DNA from: Physocladia obscura
Taxonomy: Eukaryota > Chytridiomycota > Chytridiomycetes > Chytridiales > Chytriomycetaceae
Length of the DNA stretch: 20,335 nucleotides
Direction: 5' to 3'
Assembly (NCBI GenBank): GCA_027596945.1
Contig: JADGJH010000360.1
Span: forward strand, 1 to 20,335
Shown here: piece by piece, positions 1 to 9,398 of the stretch
Layout: the number at the start of each line of letters is the position of its first letter
Position numbering within the stretch: position 1 is the stretch's first letter
Notes under the pieces: generated by a model
The model's database searches: none
What the model was told of the DNA's origin: nothing
Seen by the model: only the letters and a program-made list of their open reading frames with translations
Position numbers and translations under genes: made by a program

Positions 1-800
1 ATATTATGGCGCGCGAATTCTATTGGATCTTAGTTTTTTCCTCATAGTAATAGTTTTCTTACTAAATGTTATTTTTGGGTTTGTGTGTTCTTTTTTTTCT
101 TTTTTTAAAAAAATTTTCTTCGCATATTAATTTTTTTTTGGCAGTATTATTTTTGATACGTTTGGACAATTGCGAGAAGAGCGCAAGGATATTAGTGATG
201 ATTTAAAAACCCAATGCTTTGTATGTTCCATTAATGCAAGTGAATTCCAACGGCATTCTAATGGATTCGAATATCACGTGAAAAAAGAGCATAATTTATG
301 GTACTTGCCTGTCTCCATTGTGACAAACTTTTTTAACTTTTTTTTACCACAGGAACTACCTGTTTTTCCTTGTACATTTGGAGCTCAAAGACAAGACAGA
401 ATACACATCGCATGAAACATTTATTTCGGAATCACTCGTAAAGAATGATCTTTCATTCTTCCCCATCAACCGTGCAATTGCACTCAAGAACTGGGAAAGT
501 GATGCGTCTGCTACATTGGAAACAACTTTAACTGCAACTGCAACTGTCGGCGCAACGACAAGCAGTGTTGCTGTTGTATCGGCAGCAGCGGAGAATAAAG
601 AGTTTGCGGAGCGTATTAGTGGATTAGAAATGTCGATACGAGCAATTGCTGAGGGGATGGAAGGGATGCGGGTACATCTGTCACAAAAAGGAGAAGGAAA
701 TAGTAACATCATTGGAGACCGAAAGAAACGGTCTTCAAAATTTGGATTGGCAAGCACAGCTGTGATGGCAGCCGGGAAATTCAAAAAGGGAACACAGTAA
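1..800 (+). CDS. ITPR: IP3 receptor / ryanodine receptor family Ca2+ release channel, C-terminal part (5' truncated by window edge)
   Basis: Three exons, 2-78, 145-300 and 353-800, join in frame across introns 79-144 and 301-352 and give the last 226 residues. Residues 10-29 are a hydrophobic helix (FFLIVIVFLLNVIFG) followed by DTFGQLREE, the S6 pore helix and its cytosolic extension in intracellular Ca2+-release channels. Residues 50-75 hold C50-x2-C53 and H70-x4-H75, the zinc-binding linker shared by IP3R and RyR. The next stretch (KKEHNLWNYLFFLVHLELKD, then TEYT) resembles IP3R more than RyR. After an Ala/Thr/Val-rich linker (about 120-150) a short amphipathic helix and basic tail finish the protein; the IP3R C-terminus is also helical. 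By family, it releases Ca2+ from the ER as a tetramer. The selectivity filter and ligand-binding core lie outside the window. Odd: at the inner gate position where IP3Rs carry Ile, four residues after the gate Phe, this protein has Phe29. Family call is firm; the IP3R rather than RyR choice is less so. Confidence 0.92.
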
Positions 801-3332
801 TTTGGATTTAAGATTAAAAATTTTCAGTTTTTTTTTTTTGCAGTGTTGCTGTTAGCACTGCCATCCATTAAGCCAATCCCTATAGCAGAGCTACAATTAA
901 TTTCGTCAATTTCCATCATTTTATTGACTGCAGGCTGTAGATTATATCTGGCAGTGACTACTTGAGTGGATTACTTTTTTGCTCATTAATCATAATATTG
1001 TGATAGGTGGATACTCTCCAAAATGAAATATGCAAATCACAATATACTTTGATGCTGTGGATGTGTTTTAAAAGGCTTGCGTGCTCTTACAAGGAGAATA
1101 TCAACAACTCCCTGTATATCAATGCTGCATTAAATGGATTTGTTGACACACATCAAACTGACAGAATTTCCACAAAAGCTACGTTTGGTAAGCATTGTAT
1201 GAATTTTTTCTATTTTTTTTTGAATATCAAAAGATTTTGTGATTTCAATACTATTGAATTGTTTCATAAGTTTTTCAGGTCAAAAGAGCAACAACACTAC
1301 AAGAAATCTTCCAGGCCAATTCTCAGGCACTAAGAAATAGGCTAGCACACTCTGCAAAAAAATTATAGGCAATCAGAATTAAGGTTTGCCATATAGTAAG
1401 TATACAAATACTATACTTGTGCAATTTTAGCCAACAAATTTAGTTTTCATGTATATTTCTGTTAGAAATTTTTTTTTTAATGAAAGGTGGAAGCAGAGCT
1501 TTTTGTTTTCATAGGGGGTGGAAGGAACTGAGAAGGCTTTCGTTTTTTCCTTTCATTAGACCAAAAAAAATTATAATACATGATGTTATAACTGGAGCAA
1601 TAAATTATCATGATTCACATATTTCAGGTATTAAAGCAGAGATGATACTGAGAATTGATTAAGTCACCAAAGCAGTTAATTTGCTTGCCATTGAAGTAAA
1701 TTAAGTAATAGTAACTTGGGAACAGGTGTAAGGTTCTGGTAAGTTGTGGAAGAGTACTAGTAATTTTGCTGGTAGCTGTATCAGCTTGAGTCAACTAATT
1801 TAGTTCCATTCAAGTATGAATATGAGCTGAAGTGGAACTGTAATACTTAATATTTAAAATAACCAATGAAGGAAAGAGTTTGGGTTTAAATTGTTTTTGG
1901 ACTAAGAAAAAAGGAAGAAAAGTAAGAGAAGATGCTTCAAAAGAAAAATGGTTTGAAAGCAGTTGGAAAACAATTAAAAGTTGCTTGAATTGTTTTTGAG
2001 TTTTTGAAGATAATAGAAGGCTTGAGAAAATTCTAGACAAAAATTAGCCATACAGCATTAGACAGTGGTTTAAATGATGAACTGAATAACAATAGAAGCA
2101 AACAGTCAAATTGCTGTATTTTGACCATCTGACAATACTGACCAAGCTATTCCACAAATCAGAATGCCACAAACCACACCACAAGTGATATGACACAACA
2201 CTCATGAGAATTACACCAACTAGTCAGCAGAAAAGGCAAAAAAGGGAAAGAAATGATTCCCATGCAATGGAGCAAGCAGAAACTTTTGAGGACAAAATTA
2301 ATGGCACTAAACTGGATGATTCAAAATATGCGTATGAACCAACATTCACTGGCAGACTTACCCACAAAAGTGAAACTCTACTACCCAACACTGCCACAAC
2401 TCCAACTCATGATACAACAGAAATCAAAGTTGACATTCTTCAAGCTCCTGAGTGACAGCAATGTGTTGCAATCTCCATTTATGATTGTGTCTGGTAAGGA
2501 TTTTTAGCAAGAATTCCTTTTCTTTATTCTAAATTTTCATTGAACAAAATCCTCAATCCAAAAATTCCAAATACAGTCTTTAAATAAATCCTGCATTTTC
2601 CTTCACATACAAAACTTTCTTGAATTAATACAAAAGTTACCACTTAATGATCAAAATGGTAAGTTTTGTTCTTTACTTTTTAAGTGAATTGAGTGATTTC
2701 TTTCAATAAAGAGTGAATTCATCTTTCAATACAGCTTGAATCTTTTACACTTTAACACCATGAAGCCATCTAAGACCCTGCAGTCACTAATTTTCAGGAA
2801 GAAACTACAAATAATGCAAAAGCAGTTAAAGCAAAAGGTGACAACAGCACAAAACAAGTGCAATACATTGAAAGATGTATCTACATCTGACAATTTCTGA
2901 CAAGGTATTGTGATGATCAAAATGACCATAATACTACCCCACCCCTTTCAATGATGATGTATGTGTACTTGACAGTATATTTCATATCTATTTTATACTT
3001 ACTTATTTTATTTTTTATTTTTTGCTTTCATGATATGAGTTTGTGAGTGTATATGTTTGTTTTTATAATTTTACTTTTTGGAGACTGAAAATTCCTTTTT
3101 GCTTCTCCACATTTCTTTTGATTTAATCTATTTTTTGTCTTTGATATCAAGGTTCCAAACCTTGTCAGTGCCCTTTTTCTCTCCCAATCACATTAAAGTG
3201 AGTATGCAGATAATAGACAAAGATTTGACCTCTTTCTCATTGATAGGCAAAACTGCGCCGTCATTTTTAGTCACTGCTATCTCCCTTATTCACTGATTTA
3301 TTTTTTCAGCAACAGTGCGTTAAAAAGAAAAG
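801..3332. other. CpG-depleted 2.5 kb region without a convincing gene
   Basis: Between the channel stop codon and the I78 start no long reading frame has recognisable similarity. Reading base by base, only five CpG dinucleotides occur in 801-3255 (near 904, 1080, 1182, 1541 and 2331), and one in 1543-3255. The exon starting at 3635 has about seven or eight per 60 bases. TpG and CpA are plentiful and TAA/TAG/TGA are dense from about 1340 to 2200. In fungi this pattern usually marks repeats or pseudogenes that were methylated at CpG and decayed by deamination. Short open stretches at 2204-2455, 2253-2507 and 2759-2898 may be remnants of coding sequence, but no family could be named. No terminal inverted repeats, target-site duplications or poly(A) tail of an element were found. 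A distal promoter or 5' UTR of the I78 gene may lie in the last 150 bases. Confidence 0.6.
1007..1340 (+). pseudogene. Possible relic of a spliced coding region (80 codons), unidentified
   Basis: Two segments, 1007-1187 and 1279-1340, join in frame over an intron (1188-1278) with a consensus donor GTAAGC and acceptor TTTTTCAG. They encode 80 residues ending at a TAG. The first segment follows an acceptor-like TGATAG and has no suitable ATG near its start, so an upstream exon is missing or lost. A possible upstream open stretch lies at 845-952. The peptide contains IENN-type polar stretches, four cysteines and the string NGFVDTHQTD; I do not recognise it. It sits in the CpG-depleted stretch, which favours a decayed gene or element over a working gene. 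A small live gene or a chance frame remain possible. Confidence 0.25.
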
Positions 3333-3593
3333 ATGGAGAAAGAACTTGCAAAGTTTATTGGAAAGCCAATGACGGCGATTCCAAAGGCTCTTCTCCCTTC
3401 GGACCATCGCATTGTGGAAGCGAATGGAATGTCAACAATGGATTTTCGACCAGAAAGGGTTAACATCAAAGTCAATAAAGAGTGTGAGTGCCTAACTATT
3501 TCTCGGGTGTGATCGATTGAATATTTGCTTACACTGTATTAATCAATCAAATCATGAACATTAGCGATTGTCGTTGGCATAACCAAAGGATGA
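3333..3593 (+). CDS. Peptidase inhibitor I78 family protein, small, no signal peptide
   Basis: Exons 3333-3483 and 3565-3593 join in phase 1 over an 81-nt intron (3484-3564, donor GTGAGT, acceptor ATTAG) to give 59 residues. The start is set by an in-frame TAA at 3321. The sequence has the I78 layout: N-terminal Leu/Ile helix with a Gly-Lys-Pro turn (LAKFIGKP), a conserved Leu-Pro and Arg (residues 21-26, LPSDHR), then TMDFRPERVNIKV (35-47) and a short final strand (VVGITKG). The MDxRPxRxN core is the family hallmark. The founding fungal member, Aspergillus elastase inhibitor, is a secreted serine peptidase inhibitor of similar size with a disulfide. This one has no cysteine and no signal peptide, so it would act inside the cell or leave by another route. 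An acceptor-like TTTTTTCAG at 3301-3309 just upstream suggests a 5' UTR intron. Target peptidase unknown. Confidence 0.8.
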
Positions 3594-3612
3594 AAGTTTT
3601 CCCAATTCCATC

Positions 3613-3618
3613 AATAAA
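3613..3618 (+). terminator. Candidate polyadenylation signal AATAAA of the I78 gene
   Basis: AATAAA begins 20 nt after the I78 stop codon and 17 nt before the SPA2 start codon. If used, cleavage would fall at or inside the SPA2 5' coding region, so the I78 and SPA2 transcripts probably overlap. Confidence 0.4.
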
Positions 3619-3634
3619 ATTTTGAGTTAGAATA

Positions 3635-6600
3635 ATGAGCAGCGCAGTGGAGGCGTATGAAGCGCTGCGTTTGTTTGTTGGCGTGGAAAGCAACGATGAC
3701 GTCGGAATGTCGAGTACAAACAGCAGCGGCGGCGCGGCAGCAAAGCGCGCTCTGGAGCGAAGGGCGCACCTGGCCCAGCTGCTGCTGCCTTCGCCGCCAC
3801 TGCCAGTCTCCCCGCGAGCAGAAGCCCAACAAGCACACGCACAACAAGAACAAGCACAAGCGCAAGCAGAATCAAAAGCGCAGGCACAAGTTAATCTCCT
3901 CCAGACGCGCGCTGTCGATCACATCACAATCAGCACCACCACAAGCACCAATAATGGTTACCGTCCAAACTACTCGAATATCTCCAGTCTCAAATTGCTT
4001 CTCGCCGCCACCGCCGATACTGTGGATGAAGTGCTCCGCCGTACTCGCGCCGCCACTTTTGCGTCCGTTGCTCCGTCGCTGTCACCATCGTCTGCAAACA
4101 GTGCTCTCAAGCCGCTAGTGGAATTTTCCGCCACACGGTACTTAGGAAACTCAGTCAGATAAAAAAGAAAGAAACCTACCATTGATAAACTCGATGAATT
4201 ATTATTTTTCTTTTTCCGTCAGAAACGAACAGCGGGCTGCACTCGCCACCCTTACCGAGGCTAATTTCCTAGCGCTTGTGATGGATCTTCTTGACGAGCT
4301 GGAAACCCGTCTTTCTGATGCTGCAATTGACGCCTTCAACGTTAAGCATGGTCTTATTCAAGAAGTACGTCAATTTTTATCCTCGTTTTGCAATGCTTAA
4401 CATCAAGTTTTTCAGAACAATACCACGAGCTCCATTGGCAGAAATCTGTCATCTGAATCTATTACATCCTTAGAGCTGGAACCAATTGACCGTTTAGCGT
4501 CTCTGGACTTGAATCCTATATTTTCCATTTATCTCTCACCTTTTGCATCCTCACCAACATCAGCGTCATTATCTGCTTCACCAAAGTTTGTGCTTATGCC
4601 CGCCCCAGTGTCTGTATCTACAAACGCATCGGAATCTGTTGAACCCTTACCTGCATCTGTAACTGTATCTGCTGCTGCATATGCGCCTGTATCCACTATT
4701 TTACCTGCTGCGTCGCTTACTGTAATTGAATCAGCTGTTTTAAAACCACTACCACCATCTCCAGTGCCCGTGTCCCCACCGTCATCTTCTGAAGAGCTCA
4801 AAGAAAAAGATAAAATAATTGAAAAAGTTTTGGATGCTGTCACAAAACTTGAATTGGTATTTTTTAAATTTTTTAGGTTTTATTTGCTTATTTTCGTTCA
4901 TCACAGATAAATAAACAATTGGAATCGCGTGTTAAAATACTAGAAGCAGAAAATGCGCGAGCAGCAAAGGCATATGCAGATTTGGAAAAGATGTGGAGCA
5001 TTGAGTCAATGCCGGTTGAAATCTCAAGGCTTGAGCAAGTAAAATGTTCGAATCCGATGTTTTCTGTTAGCTAATTTTCTTCTAATTTGTAGGTTGTGAA
5101 AGGATTTGAAGAAAAAGTTGAAATTTTGGAAACGGGAAAGAATGGCCTTGAAACGCGAATTACCGAGTTGGAAGTTTTATTGCGCAAGGAGCAAGAGATA
5201 TCAAAAACGAAGACATTTGAAAATGCGAAGATGTTTCAAGAGTTGAAGGCTTTTCAGTTGAGGTCAGAAAATTTGATTCGTGAAAATAACGTCCTGAAAT
5301 CCGCTGCCGCCGTCGTAAATCCGAGCGTTCCAACATCGCTTTCTTCAAATATCGCCAGCAAACTAGAATATCGTGGCCAACCTGTTCGTGCAATTTTTCT
5401 CAGTATATTTACTTTTTGAAAACAAAAAAACCTTTCCAGATTGCTTCGTCTCCACCGTTATCACCTGTAAAAATATCTCTCCTTAATCGTCGTTCGGGAT
5501 CGTCATCTCAATTTAACTCGTCATCATCTCAGCAGCAGCAATCGCAATTACAGCCGCAACACCAATCATCTTTCTCAAACCATTCGTCATGGGGATCACA
5601 ATCCAATCAATTTTCGCCTCAACAGCAGCAAAATTACCATCAAGAGCTCCAGCGACATCAAGACACAACCCCCGAAGTTTTAAGCTTAATTTCTATGTTC
5701 CATGTACATACGGAAACTTTGCTTCAAGTTATTCATGGAATCAATGGCCCAAATAATGTCGGTATTGCAAGCAATCACAACAGCCATTTGTCAACATATA
5801 GCAACAGTAGCGGTACAACAACAAACAGTGGAAGCATTGCAAACAACGGCGGGAGCAACAGCAGTGCCAGTCGAATATTGCTCCCACTAAAACAAATTCT
5901 TGTGACCTGCCGCCAAATTAGTGAAATGGCAGGATTCAGTGATACAGGCGACGAAGACGACGTGCGTGTAAATACTCTTGATGAGTGTAAGCAAGGATTG
6001 AGTGAGCGGCTGGTCAAGCTCATGGGCGTTACCAAGGGGTTTGCTTTGAATGAAGACGGGGTTATTGCGGCGGACGTTGAGCGGGAGGTTGTAGTTGTTA
6101 AAAGGGCTATTGATGCGTTGAAAGAATGCTTGCTGAATGGTAGTGGTGGTGGCACTGGATATGGCAATGTCAGTGTTAGCGAAGATGGTGGTGTTTATGA
6201 TGTGGATGCGGCATTTGTTGCCGAAACTAAGGTAACATGTAAAATTTTGGGATTTTGGAGGTTTTATTAAAATCCTCTCTTATTTTTTATTTAGAGTTTC
6301 ATCAATGAAAAAACAAACACAACAATCCAGCAAATACAATCACTTTTGCAGTCGTTGCGGCAGGTCACAAACGATAATATCCGGGAGACAATACCCAAAG
6401 TTATCGTACCAAAGATTTTGGAAATCACTCAAAGTGTGGATGATCTGATAAGTAGCAGTGACAGTACTGTATTGGCACATTCAGAGCTTTTTGGGAGCAG
6501 CCATAGCAAAGTTGAGGGTGTAATTGTTGGGCTTGATGGGTCAAAGGGAGTTCTAGAAGAATTGGGTGGCAGTTTGATGGGGATGCCAACTGGTTATGAA

Positions 6601-6690
6601 GATGCAAGAGTTGTGAAACATGGAGTTGGAACAGCAGCTTATGCTCTAGTAAGAAGTATGAAAGAGTTCTGTGATTCGTTGGGAGTTTGA
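3635..6690 (+). CDS. SPA2: Spa2/GIT-type cell-polarity scaffold protein
   Basis: Seven exons (3635-4137, 4223-4364, 4416-4856, 4907-5038, 5093-5383, 5440-6231, 6295-6690) give 898 residues. Residues about 168-197 (QRAALATLTEANFLALVMD, then LLDELETR) match the Spa2 homology domain repeat, in which a basic/Ala-Leu segment is followed by F-x-x-L-x-x-D-x-x-x-E-L-x-R. Residues 6-16 (EAYEALRLFVG) resemble the helix that precedes the first repeat in Spa2. About 150 low-complexity residues, with an Ala/Gln tract encoded at 3826-3894, separate the two. A coiled coil spans about 345-480, then a Ser/Gln-rich linker, then helical segments from about 586 (LISMFHVHTETLLQVI) to the end, where Spa2/GIT proteins have conserved C-terminal helices. 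In fungi Spa2 sits at growth tips and scaffolds MAP kinase kinases, formin and Rab regulators; in GIT proteins the same domain binds PIX and FAK. Only one clear SHD copy is seen where two are usual. The fifth donor (GTTCGT at 5384) is weak but is the only one keeping frame. The first exon is much more GC-rich than its surroundings. Confidence 0.75.
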
Positions 6691-6721
6691 CAATAGAGTT
6701 GTTTGTTTTTGTTTTTTTGGA

Positions 6722-9362
6722 ATGAGTGATGTTGAGCTTTTGCTCCATTCAAACAATAATGTCACTTCTACACAACTGGGGCAAGATGAGTTAGAACGGC
6801 TGGAACTTGAGCTTGAGCAAGATATTCGTGAATTGCAACTACTACCGTGTTTAGAATCAGAGCAGTCTGGACAACACAATTACAGTGGCAATAAACAAAA
6901 AAGCAGTCGCAGCAACAACGACGGCGAAAAAAGCGCGTCCGAATTAAACGCAGATTACGACTCGAACGACAGTAATAACGACGCGCATTTTGCTTCGATG
7001 CCAAGTTTCTCATTCAATACCAACAAACTTAGCTCAAATACTGCAGGATATTCTGATTCACACGCTCGACCGACACAGTCGCAATCGCAATCGCAATCAC
7101 AATCAGTATATAATAGCAATAAAAATAATGGCGAAAAATCGCGATTTCAGTCTCAGCTTTTAAGGCCACAAGCGCCGCATATTTTATTCAACTCACCTCC
7201 CTCACCGAAACACACCCGATCTCTTTCGCTTCAAGAATCCTCCATTAGCTTTTCATCAATCATATCTAACTCGAATCAGCGGCTCGCCAAAAACTCATAT
7301 GCGGCTAATCAGTTCAATGACAATGAAAACTGCAGCAACAATACCAACAGACTTCTCCCTCAATTTTCACGACGCGTTTCTGCAGCTCCTTCATTTTCGT
7401 CAAATCTCGTATCATCAAGTCTTGCTGGAAAGAACGACCTGTCAACTTCAGTTTTATCAAATGAGCGAAACTTGGAGGCAAATTTTAAACTTGGTCCTGC
7501 AGCCGCTATCCCGGATGGATCATCCGCTGCTGGAATTTCTGGGGCTTCAAATCAATACCAAAGAGAACGCAGTGGAACGTTTTCAAAAGAATTTCTTGCT
7601 GACAGTCAACGATTAAATATTCAAAACATACAGAACTCTCTATCAAATTCGTTCAAACCAACACAACAAGGACAACAGCAGCAACAACAAGAACAAAAAT
7701 TACCGCCAGATCCACTCAAAGCAGTTTTTGCAAACGTGGGCTTAAATTACGGCAAAGAAGCTGGATATCGCCGACAGTTTTCACCTCTCAACCATACACG
7801 GAGTTTTAATGATATGAATTCGTTTTCGCCAGAATCAACTTTAAAATCAACGTCGTCATCATCGGGGAATCCCGCTGGTGAAAATGCCAAATCAAGCAGC
7901 AGAATTGACAAGCTTGTACCTCAGACTCAACAAAATGCTAGATCGCCACCTGGTTTGTCAATTCAAATAACTAGACCGCCTTCAACTCGAATTTATTCTT
8001 TTAAAGAAGAATTGCAACACGAACAAACACAACGGGGCGAGCAATCGACTCATCAACTTCAGTCCTCAGGAGAGTCCATTAAAAATCAATATTCGCAATT
8101 TAATGACCCACCGAAAGGAGTTTTTAGAAGTACTGGTCTTCCAGTCAGCCATAAAATGACAGACCAGATGATATATTCAGCTATCCACAGCTTTAATGAT
8201 ATTTCTGTGGCAAATAGTTTGAAATGCGACATTTTTCCAGAACAAACGTCAATACTGATAAACGATACCGCTCCTATATTTCAAAAAAGAATTCATGAAC
8301 GTGCAGCAACAGCTGACCGGGTAAATGTTTCCGAAAATTTTTATTGTCAGCATTCAATGCAAGATGAAGCTGAAATATCGGCAATTGATCAGAGTGCAAA
8401 AAGTAAGCTATTTGGAATTTGCGATATTTCGCCAATTCGAAAATCATCTGGCACTAAAGAGGATTCGAAAAGGAGTTTACAAACTATTGAAGATTCGAAA
8501 AAGGAGTTGCAACACGTAATTAATTTTAACAGGCGAATTTCTTTTATTTAACACAATTTTTTATTCTTTAAATTTTCAAGGCACTACCAGAAACACTTCA
8601 TGACAAAAACTTACCAATTGTTATACCCCGGAGACGATCGCATTTTCCTACAAGCTCTGAAAGCCAGCTGTTGATGCAAGAAAAACGCCAGTCTTTGCCT
8701 GTGCCTAATTTCAATCATTTTGTATCATATGTTGATCCTCTGAAAGCGGTTTTCGCAAGCACTGGACTTTCTGTTCTTTCAAATCATAAGAAAGAAGCAA
8801 AACTATACAGCAGTTATCAAGAGGTCGATTTTGCGGCTTCCAATCGCAGCAGCCCTTTGCAACAAGCATTGGCGTCACCTGTATCATCATCATTTAACAA
8901 ATCAATGAATCGCATCCAAAAAAGGGCTAATAGTGTCACAAAACAGAGTAATGGAAACAATGATTTGAATGAAATTGCTGGAATAGCCAATACGTCTAAC
9001 GAAAGGCATCGCGAGATGCCTGTTGAAAATGAAATTGAAATGAACCACGAGCAAAATCAGAATCAAAATGGCACCCGCAGTAGAAATATTTCTTCCTCTA
9101 GAGTATTGAATTCATCTTCAAAAATTTTTTTTTCGAATAATGTAATCGCCAATAAAAAAACATACTCTGGATATCCTGTTGATGGCTTAAACTCACAGCA
9201 GGTTTTATTTTGTTTTTTGCTATTGTTTATTGGTGTTCGGCTTATCATAGTTTTTGCAGATACTGTTTGAAGAGTCCACTCGTATACCTACACAAGATTA
9301 CTATTCTGAAATGGTATGTAGTTGATTTCTTTCTCCTGTTTATATTGAACTGTATTAAATTG

Positions 9363-9398
<36 letters not shown>

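Noticed and set aside
356..784. 142-codon minus-strand frame opposite the channel exon
   Set aside because: It is the complement of a well-supported exon with clear IP3R similarity.
841..2393. CAGTGTTG near 841 and CAACACTG near 2387 as terminal inverted repeats of a hAT-like element
   Set aside because: Only eight bases match in inverted orientation, no 8-bp target-site duplication flanks them, and no hAT transposase motif is visible between them.
2204..2507. Two overlapping open frames (83 and 84 codons) as a gene
   Set aside because: Both frames are open over the same 200 bases, as expected from A/C-rich, stop-poor composition; neither has recognisable motifs nor a working splice to further exons.
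2759..2898. Basic, Lys/Gln-rich helical peptide as a THAP/P-element transposase remnant
   Set aside because: The likeness is only in composition; there is no THAP zinc finger or catalytic segment nearby.
3611..3887. Two minus-strand frames with hydrophobic, signal-like starts
   Set aside because: They are antisense to the Ala/Gln-rich first SPA2 exon, whose GC-rich repeats keep several frames open.
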